This document shows positions 10,083 to 20,695 of a DNA stretch of 64,000 nucleotides, piece by piece; positions within the stretch are counted from its first letter, which is position 1; each line of letters begins with the position of its first letter. The notes beneath the pieces are model-generated. The model was not told where the DNA came from and did not search any database. It was given only the letters and a program-made list of their open reading frames with translations. The DNA lies in assembly GCA_907165275.2 (NCBI GenBank), contig OU015652.1, positions 697,001 to 761,000 of the forward strand, given 5' to 3'. Made by a program: the position numbers and the translations under genes. Source of the DNA: Zygaena filipendulae. Lineage: Eukaryota; Arthropoda; Insecta; Lepidoptera; Zygaenidae.

Positions 10083-11327
10083 GATGATTATCATAGTCTA
10101 TGGACCAGAGAAGATAGAGATCGATGTATATTGTGATTTTTGTCCTACACGGACACGTTGATCTAATCTGTTTTATATAATATGGCGGTGTGAAGCAGTA
10201 AGTTAATTAATAATGAATAAATACAAATAAGAAGTTACATAGTGATTTTGTTGTCTTAATGTGAGTAAAGTAAAATCGGTTGTGAAGGAACACAAAAACA
10301 TAATTAACAGCTCATTGTGTTATTTTAATATTTTCAATCAAATCAAACACTAGTCAATAACCTACTTTGACCATCGTTATTGAACGACAGTCATACCTAC
10401 TTACTTATTTAAAAAGCATTACGTTTATCGGAATCGAAAGCTCGATCAAAAGCGTCGTCTGTATCTTCTCCTAATACTGTGGTATTACATATTGCGCATT
10501 ATATTGAGCAATGAAATTACAAAGAATCCGGCTGAATTTGTGTTTACAACAGTGTTTTGAGTCGTAACTTTGACAATGGTTATTAATTTTTACTAGGTTT
10601 AAAAAGAATCTGCGTCCCGGATCATAATTTTAACGGCAGCCGCAACGTCTACCCACAGCAATTATTGTTTAACCGTCATCGTTAAAAGAAACGAATTCTT
10701 CAAACGATCCCACATTTTTAGGTAGACAGAGTAAGTAGCAATATAAGTGTTTCATTAGGTACCAAAACGGCTAAACTGGTAAGTGGCGACGATCAAAGAA
10801 ATGGATATCGATCCCTTGGAGTCCATCACAGTGAAAAAGTAATTGGGGCATAGGGACCTTCTCATTCCTGTTTCGATTATTAACTTCGAGTTTCCATACA
10901 AAACTAGAGAGCAATCTCTCTCCATCACTATTTTCGGATAAATGAGGCAGGCTTATAAGGAGTAAGAACCTTAAACCTTTAAAGACTTTCGTGGGCAATA
11001 GTTGATATAAAAATAATGATAGCTCTCATTCGAAGTTCATCAAATTTGGCCTATATATCTATCTCTCTTTGACGTCAGTAAAATTTACAAAAAATGCACC
11101 CACAAAACGCCCGCCCTTCACAGCTTCTTGGTTCTATAGCCCCCACTTCACAGTAGCAATCCGTCTGTTTAAATCTGGAACAAAATATTTATTTAATACT
11201 GACTACTGTAATATTTTATTCCGATCAAATGTGTAAGAACAAAATACCGCATCTCAAGTCAGTTAAATAAAGACACAGTCAATAATAGGATAACCGTATA
11301 ATAGATAATATAGGACTAGGAATAGGA
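10083..11327. other. Non-coding stretch, no gene seen
   Basis: No protein-like frame. The part at 11065-11155 resembles 45165-45300 (shared phrases TTTGACGTCA, then CGCCCTTCACAGCTTC), so a low-copy dispersed repeat is present there. Confidence 0.4.
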
Positions 11328-11913
11328 AAAGGGTGGTAATAGTGAACCCACTGGTCATTTGGAACCCCTTAATATCTCAAAAGCAGACAGTGACATTTGG
11401 ACGTGGAAGTGGTGGTAGGCAGAGAATATCAAACTCTTCTAGAACTCCTCCGAACAGCCAGGATTCTGATGACCTCTTCGGATTTTGAATCATCTGTTTC
11501 GATGACATCGTAGCGTCAAGTCACTACCGCGCAAGCCCAGTCCAGAATGAAAAGATGACGCTTGTTGCAGTATTTGCTCCGAAAATTACTCCAACGATCA
11601 ATGAGGAGATGGACTTGGATTCTGCGCCAATCATGTAGGTTGTGGGTATTTGTGATTTTTATAAGCACATTTGTCTCATATTTGTAATTTGGAACCCAGC
11701 TAGGTTCCATAATACCAGCACCAAAGCTTCAAACACAATTTTGATTTTTTTCAATAAAGCAAGTTATTTCCTATAAGGGGATTGTTAATTAGTTCCTAAT
11801 ATAAAAGTTAGTAAGTTTTCAAGTATGTAAATATGTAAAGCCACTTTTCGAGATGACTATAGTCAAATAGTTTTATACACAAAAAACAAAGTTTAGTTCC
11901 AAATTACCACCCT
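11328..11913. mobile_element. Possible degenerate DNA element with short inverted ends
   Basis: The ends AAGGGTGGTAAT (left) and ATTACCACCCTT (right) are inverted repeats 586 bases apart, and both are followed inside by a TTTGGAAC-type phrase. The interior has a minus-strand open frame of 64 codons that I do not recognise. No clear target duplication is seen, so the boundaries are tentative. Confidence 0.4.
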
Positions 11914-12250
11914 TTCTACCAGCTGATGGCTGCTATAGATAAAAACAAAGTAAGCCAAGAACGTTGTTTATTGAACGTAATAATGGTAAATATAAGCATT
12001 ACAAGGAGAGATTGCGTCATGGGGCAACCAGGCCAGCGACACTCACTTAAACCAAAAGTTACTATGGATTTATGCGCGAACTTCTTTACCAACCTTGGTA
12101 TACTTAACCAAATTTCTATGGCCGCGTCATACATTGCATTGGTATGGTTGGCACAAAATGCTTTTATGGATTGGTTCAGTGATCAGTATGGAAGTGCCTG
12201 AGGCCTATTCTTAAAATGCAGTGATTATTTGCTCAGTGGAGGCAACATCA
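11914..12250 (+). other. Open frame of 91 codons, unrecognised
   Basis: A frame from 11926 to 12201 reads without stops and its translation has balanced composition, including a hydrophobic stretch near its end. I do not recognise the protein, no splice sites or neighbours support it, and the antisense frame is also open. It is most likely chance or a transposase relic next to the 11328-11913 element. Confidence 0.2.
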
Positions 12251-12254
12251 CCAT

Positions 12255-12430
12255 GGCAATATTAATTAGGGGCAATCAGCCGCCTCGGTGCCCGCTGACG
12301 CCCGACCGGGGACGTTCGACGCGAAATCAAATCAGAGGTGAGGTGTTTTGTTCGTAATTAATCCGGTGGAACCGAACCGATTGTTATTCGACTAATTTTA
12401 CATTTCTCAATTAAATTCAGCCGCTGACAT
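12255..12430. promoter_or_regulatory. Candidate enhancer-like block with homeodomain-type cores
   Basis: This block has no resemblance to the repeats and contains TTAATTAGG, GTAATTAATCC and ACTAATTTTAC, all with TAAT cores, beside a GC-rich stretch (CGCTGACGCCCGACCGGGG). Such spacing of TAAT cores is typical of homeodomain-bound DNA but also frequent by chance in AT-rich sequence. Confidence 0.25.
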
Positions 12431-12872
12431 GGCAACATTAACTGCTTTACGATATAGCCTATCTGTTCTCCAACTATATTTCTGTGCTGTCCCTTAGCCA
12501 CGCTGACAATCGTTATCGTTATAGAAAACTAAGGAACTTAACGTCGTGGTCACAAAGAATCGTCTCGTCAGTCATCTAATTTGGCTCATATATAGACGTT
12601 CTACAATAAACCCATCCCGTATTTATATAGTTATTTTATGGCAAAAAATAATTTGTTAATTTTTACCGTTCGTCGTTTCGTCACTGAATCCAGTTCAATT
12701 CTAAAGTAAGCTTAAAAAAGTTGGTTATAGATAAAACTTGTGAGGTAGCAGGGAGCTCGTGATCAAGAACAGTATCGTTCACTTTTTATTCAGACACAAT
12801 AATGGTAATAATAATATATTAAGTAAACACCTCTCTTATCTAATATATTATGTAAACAACTATCTAATCGAC
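12431..12872. other. Non-coding stretch
   Basis: No gene seen. AAAACTAAGGAACTTAACGT near 12525 resembles the end of MITE family 6 and may be a relic. Confidence 0.35.
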
Positions 12873-13133
12873 GACCCGATTGGCGCAATGGTCACCATGC
12901 CTGCCCGCTAATCAAGAGGTTCCGGGTTCGATTCCCGGTGGGGGTGGACTTTGTGTGATGAACACAGGGTTCCATTTTCCAGTCTGGGCGTGTACATATA
13001 TATCTATAGTATAATATATATGTAATAATATGTGTAGTATATACCACGTTTGCTTGGTTTCCACGACACAAGCTTATAGCTTAGTGTGGGATCAAGTAGA
13101 TCTGTGTGATATGAAGTGGATTATTATTATTAA
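12873..13133 (+). mobile_element. tRNA-derived SINE, sense copy
   Basis: The head is tRNA-like, with an A-box-like TTGGCGCAATGG and a B-box GGTTCGATTCC that together form an internal RNA polymerase III promoter. It is followed by a unique body (ACTTTGTGTGATGAACACAG, GCTTGGTTTCCACGACAC, GATCAAGTAGATCTGTGTG) and a short ATT-rich tail. The tRNA part lacks a convincing intact acceptor stem, so I call a SINE and not a working tRNA gene. A second copy lies inverted at 13300-13543, with relics at 28776-28862 and 36309-36530. Confidence 0.8.
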
Positions 13134-13139
13134 TTTCCT

Positions 13140-13300
13140 CTCTTTTATAAATCTGTTCACTCAAAGGTTGCCTGGGAGAGATCACTTTAAGCGATAAGGC
13201 CGCCTTTTGTAGGTATACCTTTAAGTTAAATTGAAGAAAATTTGTAAACACTTTTTTTTTAGTTTGGTGTACAATAAAGAGTTATCTATCTATCTATCTA
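13140..13300 (+). mobile_element. LINE 3' end with TCTA repeat tail
   Basis: The phrase GGTTGCCTGGGAGAGATCAC, then GCGATAAGGCCGCCTTTTG and GTGTACAATAAAGAG, followed by four to five ATCT units, is a 3' end that is very common in lepidopteran genomes and belongs to a non-LTR retrotransposon. Only the untranslated end remains. Confidence 0.65.
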
Positions 13301-13543
13301 TAATCCACTTCACAACACACAGATCTACTTGATCCCACAGTAAGCTATAACTGGTTTATGTCGTGGAAACCAAGCAAACGTGGTATATACTACATAGAAT
13401 TACATAAATTAAAAAAAAAAAATTAATATAGATATATAAACACTCAGACTGGAAAGTAGAGTCCTGTGTTCATCACACAAAGTGCACCCCCACCGGGAAT
13501 TGAACCCAGAACCTCTTGATTAGCGGGCAAGCATGCTGGTGAC
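13300..13543 (-). mobile_element. tRNA-derived SINE, antisense copy
   Basis: This is the reverse complement of the SINE at 12873, with the same body phrases and the B-box region (GGGAATTGAACCCAGAACC on this strand). An A-rich insertion of about a dozen bases sits in its middle. Confidence 0.8.
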
Positions 13544-13550
13544 CTACTAC

Positions 13551-13740
13551 TAATTTCGGAGTTAACGCTGGAATCCCAGGACCAATTATACATACAAGCC
13601 TTCCTCGGTAATCACGTTACTCTATCTATTGGTGAAAACCGCATGAAAATCCGTTCAGTAGTTTTTGAGTTTATCACGAAGAGATAGACAGACAGAGAGA
13701 CGCGGCGAAAGACTTTGTTTTATAAAATAATAATTTTTTA
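13551..13740 (-). mobile_element. Helitron variant E, hairpin end lost
   Basis: TAATTTCGGAGTTAACGCTG starts inside the family sequence, and the variant E body (ACTCTATCTATTGGTGAAAA, CCGCATGAAAATCCGTTCAG, GACTTTGTTTTATA) follows. The 3' hairpin is replaced by the SINE boundary. Confidence 0.65.
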
Positions 13741-13751
13741 TTTATATTATA

Positions 13752-13948
13752 CTAGTTGTGCCCCGCGGTTTCACCCGCGGTAATTTCGGAGTTCCCGCAG
13801 GAATTCCGGGATAAAAAGTACCCTATGTACCCCTGACAGCGTGCATGCCAAATTTCATCCAAATCCGTTCAGCCGTTTTTGCGTGATTGAGTAACAAACA
13901 TCCAAACATCCAAACAACCACACTTTCACATTTATAATATTAGTAGGA
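13752..13948 (-). mobile_element. Helitron-like element, full length
   Basis: Minus strand starts TCCTACTAATATTATAAA and ends CCGCGGGTGAAACCGCGGGG-CACAA-CTAG, flanked by A and T. About 20 bases of the CTTCTCTG region are deleted compared with other copies. Confidence 0.85.
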
Positions 13949-14465
13949 TGTTTTTCCCACCGGCAGTGAACATAGGTATAGTGAAGTGTCAACAGTTTTA
14001 TGGGCGTGGGAGGTCACGTCACGTCCCTGACTATAAAGTATTATGTACGAATTCCCACCAACAATATTATGTAAGTTTACGACTATCTACCAATTTACAA
14101 CACCCACATTACGCGCCCTTATTTCACTATACAAGTGGGCAGAAATTCAGAATTGTGACAGGAATCCGAACTATTTCCATTCTTATGATGTCTGATATCT
14201 GATATCTTTGATGGTCCGATGGAATTTGATCAATTTCAATTTCAAATAAAAATGAGTGTACCTACTTACCAGGTAGATATAAGTATAGTAATGTTTGAAT
14301 GATACAATTTTTCGTCATACATAAGTCTTAAAACTGCCCATGCAATTCATGTAATTAAGTGCATAAGTGAACACACAGGCAAATGAAACTCGTAAAAAAA
14401 CAAAGTTTTAAGGAGAAACATTGAGATTTGAGTCAGCGCTCAAGCCATAGCTGTCGCATATCACT
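13949..14465. other. Non-coding stretch
   Basis: An 84-codon plus-strand frame (13948-14202) is open but not protein-like to my eye. No repeats recognised. Confidence 0.35.
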
Positions 14466-14661
14466 ACATAGTATAAAACAAAGTCACTTCCCGCTGTTTG
14501 TCCTATGTATGGTTAGATCTTTATAACTACGAAACGGATTTTCATGCGGTTTTCACAAATAGGTAGAGTGATTCATGAGGAAGTTTTATATCTATATTTT
14601 ATCCTGGAATTCCAGCGGCAACTCCGAAATCACCGCGGGTGAAACCGCGGGGGACAGCTAG
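14466..14661 (+). mobile_element. Helitron variant E, nearly complete
   Basis: It begins with the variant E end TACATAGTATAAAACAAAGT and passes through ACGGATTTTCATGCGGTTTT. The 3' end is ACCGCGGGTGAAACCGCGGG followed by CTAG. Confidence 0.75.
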
Positions 14662-15130
14662 TAAATGGTATAACTATACATATAGTCACGGAAAACTTCA
14701 AAGTTCTGAAGAAGTTTCACTTCGAATTAATTCCTATAATCTGTTTTCTTTTACTGTTGTTGCCGGTTTGGGTCGCTACTCGCTGGTCACACTCTGCAGA
14801 AAACAGTCCAAGACACCGCGTTACCGCGTTGATTAGCCACACCAAAAAAATTTGGTTCCATCGTTGAAAAAAAAAAAAAAAACATTTTGTAATTCCATGC
14901 AGGAACAGAAGGAATACGAACCTAAAGTAATAAATCAAAAGCGTAAACTCAAACATATCTGTTTCCTATGCATTACAATGAAATAGGAGACTTTTCATTT
15001 GTCACGAGTCGAAAATATTTGACACAAGAGCAGAATACGCACTCTCCGAGCTCTCCCCGGGGCATGCCACGCGCTACAATACTCACTATCGCTACACGAC
15101 GGGCAGGTAGGTAGGCAAGCTCTATATTTC
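14662..15130. other. Non-coding stretch with a 16-A tract
   Basis: No gene recognised. The A tract near 14868-14882 follows GAAAAA-rich sequence and could be a retroposon tail, but I see no element upstream of it that I can name. Confidence 0.35.
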
Positions 15131-15133
15131 ATA

Positions 15134-15324
15134 CTAGCTGTGTCACACCGTTTTACCCACGTTAATTTCGGAGTTCCCGCGGGAATCCGGGATAAAAAGT
15201 ACTCATGTTCTTTTCTGTACCCCTGACAACGTGTATGCAAAATTTCATGATGATCCGTCTAGGCGTGAAAGCGTAACAGACAAACAGACAAGAGTTACTT
15301 TCGCGTTCATAATATTAGTAGAGA
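15134..15324 (-). mobile_element. Helitron-like element
   Basis: CTAGCTGTGTCACACCGTTT is a decayed hairpin end. The interior blocks AAAAAGTACTCATGTTC, CCCCTGACAACGTGTATGCA and GGCGTGAAAGCGTAACAGAC are well conserved, and the far end is AATATTAGTAGAGA. Confidence 0.75.
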
Positions 15325-15339
15325 TATTGTTTTTATAGT

Positions 15340-15460
15340 TATTATGCATAAACAATATATTATACTAGGGTACTATAGGCTATTTATATTATAATAGGGT
15401 AAAATATATTATATACAATATATTATACTATACCCTAAAATATGATAATATTTACCCTGA
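15340..15460. repeat. AT-rich palindromic tract
   Basis: AATATATTATACTA strings and TAGGGTA/TACCCTA strings alternate in direct and inverted order, giving a locally palindromic AT-rich segment. Confidence 0.5.
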
Positions 15461-15599
15461 TATACAATTCACACCAAGCTCGATGCTGTGAAATGTATAT
15501 GCTTGTAGTTTCATTACGAAGGGAAGCGAACACACTAAGTATTTTAAAAATAGATTCCCGGTAATTCTTCACACGTATGTATGTATATAGGTAAGGTCC

Positions 15600-16060
15600 G
15601 AAAAGAAAACCTTTTTGTATATACCGTGTATAGGTGATGTGAAAAACGAAAGAGTTTTTCGTTTCCGTAAACAAAACAGCAACGGGCTGGGCCCTCGTAC
15701 GTTTGCGTCTCGCAAATACGAGTGTTCTCTCAGCTCGGTTTCTATTTGTTGCGTAGGCACGTCCATCAGTCGCAAATTTCCAGCGATCCATCGTGACCGC
15801 TCGATTGCGCGGCGGATCGCAACTATATGTCGTCCGCCTGTGGCCGCCTTTATTCCGACACTCGTACGCTCTAGCGCCGCGAGCCAAACCCTTTCTGGTG
15901 AGGATACAATTTCGCGCGAAAAATTGATTCAATTTGTGTACATATATGCGGAATCCCCTCGTGCGACGTTAGGTTATTTTAACCGTTTACCGTTATTTTC
16001 AGGATTCCGCGCCTCGGAATGTGAAACGGGTTTCGTAAAAGTGTGAATTTTTCCCGAGTG
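15600..16060. other. Less AT-rich block open on both strands
   Basis: A plus-strand frame (15615-16046, 143 codons) and a minus-strand frame (15435-15932, 165 codons) overlap. Neither translation resembles a known family and both are rich in Arg/Ser as expected from CG-rich non-coding DNA. CpG-containing words (CGCGGCGGATCGC, CTCGTACGCTC) are common. It may be a promoter or first exon; I cannot choose a strand. Confidence 0.3.
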
Positions 16061-16204
16061 CAATTGATATAACGTTGAAATTTATTTGTGGATAGGTATT
16101 CGAGGCTTCTACTACTTTACGACGACGTCGTGGAAACCTTGAAAAGCATTAATTTACGGGAGCATTGTCTACATAATTTGCAGTTAAATATACACAAAGT
16201 CCAA

Positions 16205-16490
16205 GATTAAAACACAGTGTATTTCAAGCGACAAGCGGGCGAGGGGCGCGTGCGGCGCGGGGCGGGCTGGGTGGCTTGTTTCAAAGATTATACTACTTTA
16301 AAATAACAAGTCCCCGTGAACGGACGCCGTCACCAGTTGAAAGGAGCGGCGATAAATTAATTGTGAGGCGTGTCAAAGAAACTGCACTGCATAAGTTATC
16401 TTCCAACAACGATGGCCGCTCAGAATCTGAAAGGAATCCGCGCAAACTCTAATTAATCTCACTGCGACGGATGTCAAGCTCGCTGTAATC
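16205..16490. promoter_or_regulatory. Candidate regulatory block, GC-rich to homeodomain-core
   Basis: A GC-rich run (GCGGGCGAGGGGCGCGTGCG) is followed by TTTCAAAGATT (a TCF-type word), ATAAATTAATTGTG and CTCTAATTAATCTC. It has no resemblance to the repeats here. Inference from composition and motifs only. Confidence 0.25.
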
Positions 16491-17034
16491 TTATATATTG
16501 ACATATTTTTGGCTTTATTTGTAAATGTATGTAAGTAGGTATATTGGAATCCCTTGCCGTTGTATATAGGGTGACGAATTTATTTAAATAATACACAAGT
16601 ACTTACACAAAAGGTTTTATTTGCATAATACATAACTACTCCGATATACCGTATACGTACTTCTCATCTGTGTCACTCGTATTTCATTCGCCCTTTGCTC
16701 TTGGGTCGAATAAAAAAAAAAAATGAAATATGTGTTTTGTTTCTTTAATTGAAGAGTCCAATTACAGTTTTATATCACTGAACATCAAAATTAATGAATC
16801 TTTCTTATATAATTTCATCCCCTTTATAGCCTGAGTAAACATTTTTGTAAAATATTACGTTTCTAGATTCAGCTCGGTTTGGCTGGATGTTGAAAAATCG
16901 GGACATGTTAATATACCTTTGTATTATGCAAAGCTGTAGGTGGTATTTTACTCTAGGTTTGCGATCAAATATTAAGATATACAGACTGCTTATTTTTAGT
17001 TCTTAGTAAAAATTATAATATAATTATTATATAT

Positions 17035-17269
17035 GGACGCAGATAAGCAATAACATGTTAACCCACAAAATTAAGTTATTGATTCAGAACGATTTATTGA
17101 GAGTTAGGGAACGTTTTTAATTTTGTGTTTACCTTATTACATTGCTTAAATATGTGACTAAATATTGAACATAAAAAATGTTGACACAAAATGGCGCTCC
17201 TACTTTTAAAACACGATTTACTCTAAATTTCTCCAGTGTGGGTTAACATACTATTGCTTATCTATGTCC
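17035..17269 (+). mobile_element. MITE family 1 (4-bp AWWT target duplication)
   Basis: The element runs from GGACGCAGATAAGCAATA to TATTGCTTATCTATGTCC, an 18-bp inverted pair, and is flanked by ATAT on both sides. Its interior carries AATGTTGACACAAAATGGCG. Copies at 20462-20695 and 57895-58118 are flanked by AAAT and AATT, so all three duplications are 4 bp and fit AWWT. That size and pattern is compatible with Sola-type transposons; no transposase is present. Confidence 0.8.
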
Positions 17270-17899
17270 ATATGAGAGTAAGTTACTTATCTCTTGATGA
17301 GCAAGGGATTTGTAGATGAGGTGCAGAACGTTCGAACGTTCGAACAAAAATATTTCGCCCTTAAAAAACCGCCCCTAAAATATTCATGTGTCTAAATAAA
17401 ATGGTAGATTACAACCAATGTTATCGACAATCATTAAATTATCTCATAAAATATTTTATTTATAAATTTGAATGTTGAAAAATGAAAAAAGGAATCCAGT
17501 CCAACACGAACGTGTAAGATAAGAGATAAAAAGTAAATTCATTACCTCAGCTTAAGAACTGGCGAAGTTACAGTTTAAAAATACGAATCGGGGGTGGAAG
17601 GAGCGCAGTCGAAGGGGGAGGGGATTCAAAAGTTTAATTCATGTAAATGACGACGGCTTTTGGGAATATTATTCATAAAGAAAAGTTTGTGTGTGCTTAA
17701 TAACATAGGCACATAGGCATCCATATAAAAGGTTTGCGTGTTTAAATAACTCCTCGCTCCTAATATTTGAAAGCTGTGGCTCTAGCTTTAAGCTCTTTTA
17801 CAGTTTATTTGTTCATTTATTTATTCAAAACAAGAAAGGCTTACAGTGTTCGCCAAATCGCCTCTCTTGTTACATCGTTGTTGAGAACAAACATATATA

Positions 17900-18095
17900 T
17901 TGGCATATACAATCTTAATATTTTTTTTTTTTTTTTTTACGACAAAAAAAAGTCACTCAAAAATACCGCCCCGGGTCATACCAGCGGCAAAGGTGCCCCA
18001 TGACACTCGCTGCATTACCGCGTTGAATGGCAATGGACAACCTTTGCACCAGGTAGGAGCCGGAGCGGGCGTCAAAACCCCTCTCTCTCTCTCTC
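17900..18095 (-). mobile_element. Possible antisense retroposon 3' end with poly(T) and CT repeat
   Basis: A run of about 18 T at 17922-17939 is followed by GC-richer sequence (CACTCGCTGCATTACCGCG) and a CT repeat near 18080-18095. The order is that of an antisense LINE 3' end with its tail, but I cannot match the body to a named family. Confidence 0.35.
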
Positions 18096-18186
18096 TTAAT
18101 ATTAATATATACTAGTAATGGCTCGAGTCCATATCCATAGTACTAATTTTATAAAAGTGTAACTATCACTTGTCCGTTTTATAATC

Positions 18187-18350
18187 CTAGCTGTGCCCCG
18201 CGGTTTTACCCGTGTGAGTTTTGGGATTCCCGCAGGAACTGTTTTTTTCTAAAATAAAAGTAGCCTAAGTTACTTATTATAACATCAGCTATCTGCCTGT
18301 GAAAGTCCTGTTAAAATCGGGCCAGCCGGAAACGGAGATTAGCCGGAACA
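18187..18350 (-). mobile_element. Helitron-like element, variant B
   Basis: CTAGCTGTGCCCCGCGGTTT, GTGAGTTTTGGGATTCCCGC and the variant B body (AGTAGCCTAAGTTACTTATT, TAAAATCGGGCCAGCCGG) are present. The same body in the opposite orientation is at 28863-29025. Confidence 0.7.
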
Positions 18351-18469
18351 AACAGAGTCTTAAATTTAATAAAAAAAAGTATCATCTTCAGGGAAAAGAG
18401 TGAAACTTGAGAGAAACCATAGAGATATGATTTAAATGGAGATAGTGACGGGAGTGTTTATGGTACGGA

Positions 18470-18600
18470 TCAATAATCGTCCGAGGAGGTAACGCAAACA
18501 CGTGGCGGCGCGGCGCCTGGGCTCGCGGGCCGGGCCGTGGATGCGGAAAAGCAGTGGTTGTAGTGAGGATGCGCTAACGACGTCCAAAGATCGAGCAAAA
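18470..18600. other. Short GC-rich island
   Basis: ACACGTGGCGGCGCGGCGCC and GGGCCGGGCCGTGG stand out against AT-rich flanks; the CACGTG palindrome is an E-box. No gene structure seen. Confidence 0.3.
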
Positions 18601-18784
18601 TAAGCACGAATTGTGTTTTAATGTCTGATAAATATACCTACTTGTCTAAAAATATTCTTTCTTAAACTTTCTACTTCTACTTCTTTCTACTTTAAACTTT
18701 GTTGAAGTTATTCAATGTCTTTTGGCGTGTTTAGACAAAATTTTAGCTCCCATTGTGAGCTAAAATTTGACGCAACTTCGCATT

Positions 18785-18950
18785 CATTTATCACATACCA
18801 ACTGATCCCCGCAGATTTACTGACGTTAATTTTGGAGATCCCACGGGAATTCCGCGTTAAAAACCCTATTTCTTTTTCTGTGTCCTTGACACCGTGTATG
18901 CAAAATGTCATAAAGATCGATCGGGCGTGAAAGCGTATAAATAAAGCGTA
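18785..18950 (-). mobile_element. Degenerate Helitron-like copy
   Basis: GGAGATCCCACGGGAATTCC, TGTGTCCTTGACACCGTGTA and GGGCGTGAAAGCG match the family in order; both termini are decayed. Confidence 0.6.
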
Positions 18951-19181
18951 CCTACAAATAAACGGTTGAACGAATTTGATCAAACTTAATGCATAGGTAA
19001 CCTATACTCTATAGGTTACATATATTTTGTAATCCGACCCATCAAAGTTCACACGAGTGGAACCGCGGGCGAGTGCGGTTCATTTATTTATTTATTTATT
19101 CAACAAAAATTCCACAGCACATGGCAATAATTTCAAACAAATTTCATAAAACTATATTTAGGCCATTACGGAATAACACTA

Positions 19182-19373
19182 ACGGCCGCACTCAGAGTCG
19201 ACTTTAATGAGACGTTCAGTAAATTAATGTTGATTGGCATTTAATGAAATGTAACTTAATTAGTGAAATGCCAATTAATGTTAACTTATTAAACTTGTCT
19301 GATTGCGGCAGTTTTGTTTTAAAAATCTATACTGAACTAAGTAATCATTAAAGTCCACTTTGAGTGCGGCCGT
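19182..19373 (+). mobile_element. MITE family 5
   Basis: The ends ACGGCCGCACTCAGAGTCGA and its near reverse complement at the right form an inverted pair of about 26 bp with few mismatches. The interior AAACTTGTCTGATTGCGGCA and TTAAAAATCTATACT are shared with the shorter copy at 47047-47198. Confidence 0.75.
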
Positions 19374-19430
19374 ATGTTACTTAATCTTATACACATTAGC
19401 ATCTGAAAATTTTAATCAGAAGCATATCCA

Positions 19431-19736
19431 ATGGTGATAACATTGGTGGTCGCTCCGCGGCACGTCGCGGGGCACGGAAGCGATCAATCAAGGCAGTCCG
19501 TAGTCGCGGCTGAAAACAATATAGCGCCGAGATTGGAGGCGCGCTGCTACACTCTACACTCTACAGCCACCGTATACCTACTCCGTGGTATACTCTATCA
19601 TACTATACAATCAAGGTTAGATAATATTGTTGGAGTTATCTTGGTGAAAAGAGAAACACTCCGTTTGATTTTACTAGATTTATTACTCACAAAACAACGA
19701 GTCAAACTTACCTGTATCTATTCTGCATGTTGGTAG
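19431..19736 (+). other. Open frame of 101 codons, unrecognised
   Basis: The frame is open and includes a Leu-rich C-terminal part, but I recognise no domain. It ends in sequence continuous with the LINE 3' end that follows, so it is probably chance coding capacity of repeat-adjacent DNA. Confidence 0.15.
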
Positions 19737-19754
19737 GGCGCTTTCTTGTGCCCG

Positions 19755-19935
19755 GCTGGCTAGCTAAGTAGCTACCACCTTCAAGTTGCAAATCTGTCGC
19801 CAAGCACCTAACGATGTGTTCCGGCAGCCCCACTTGAAAGCCAGTTCCCATCCCTATTCCAGGTCGGCCACGCACCTGCATGCCTTCTGGTGTTGCAGAT
19901 GTCCATGTCCCCTATGACATAAAAAAAAAACCTAG
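19755..19935 (+). mobile_element. LINE/SINE 3' end with poly(A)
   Basis: CTACCACCTTCAAG, CACCTAACGATGTGTTCCGG, then GCCTTCTGGTGTTGCAGATG, then TCCATG and a run of 10 A, follow the order of a 3' end that is common in Lepidoptera. The coding part is absent. Confidence 0.6.
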
Positions 19936-20001
19936 AAAAGGGCGGCTGACATTGCCACGCTGCGTTTAAAATCGCATTCTTAGGTTGGCTTTATTATACA
20001 A

Positions 20002-20092
20002 CTAGCTGTTCCCGGCAGTTTCACTCGCTTTAAGCAGGCAAGGCGTGAACGCGTAACAAATAAACTCACATTCGCATTCATAAATAGGTAGT
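20002..20092 (-). mobile_element. Internally deleted Helitron-like copy
   Basis: CTAGCTGTTCCCGGCAGTTT at one end is joined after about 20 bases to the distal block AGGCGTGAACGCGTAACAAA, omitting the middle of the element. Confidence 0.65.
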
Positions 20093-20103
20093 TAATAATA
20101 ATT

Positions 20104-20350
20104 AATATCTGGGCGACCAAGTTTCGCTCGTAGCGCCATCTGTTGTTAAGTAGAAAAAGTTTTTAAAGCAGTACCAAAAACTCATTTTTATTTGCCTGAA
20201 AACACGGATAAAACGACGTTTTCTAAAAATGACCCCTAGCTAGATCGATTAATCGCCCCCGAAACCCCCTGCATACTAAAATTTCATGAAATCGTTGGAG
20301 ACGTTTCCTAGATTCAGATTGTATATTTTATTCGTAGCCTGTTTAACTCT
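20104..20350 (-). repeat. Dispersed lepidopteran repeat
   Basis: GGCGACCAAGTTTCGCTCGT, then CTAAAAATGACCCCTAGCTA, then ATCGCCCCCGAAACCCC, then GAAATCGTTGGAGACGTTTC occur in an order I know from common moth repeats. Class cannot be read here. Confidence 0.5.
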
Positions 20351-20461
20351 TCATTAGTTACGTAACTAGTGTTGCATTTTTTTTCCTTTTCTTTAGGTGT
20401 TGTAATATTGTTATTTTATGTTCAATAAATAATTAAATAAATAAAAAATACATTATTAAAT

Positions 20462-20695
20462 GGACATAGATAAGCAATAATGTGTTAACCCACACTGGAG
20501 AAATTTTGAGTAAATCGTGTTTTAAAATTATAGCGCCATTTTCTGTCAATATTTTTTATGTTCAATATTTAGTTACATACTTAAAAAATGTAATAAAGTA
20601 AATACATAATTAAAAAACGTTCCCTAACTCTCAATAAATCGTTCTGAATAGGTAACTTAATTTTGTGGGTTAACATGTTATTGCTATCTGCATCC
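20462..20695 (-). mobile_element. MITE family 1
   Basis: It starts GGACATAGATAAGCAATA and ends GCTATCTGCATCC, is flanked by AAAT on both sides, and its interior is the reverse complement of the copy at 17035. Confidence 0.8.

Noticed and set aside
12873..12946. tRNA gene
   Set aside because: A- and B-box are present, but the acceptor pairing is poor and the sequence continues into a body repeated elsewhere. It is the head of a SINE.
15435..16046. Overlapping 165- and 143-codon frames
   Set aside because: They lie antisense to one another, have no recognisable domain and no splice or neighbour support.
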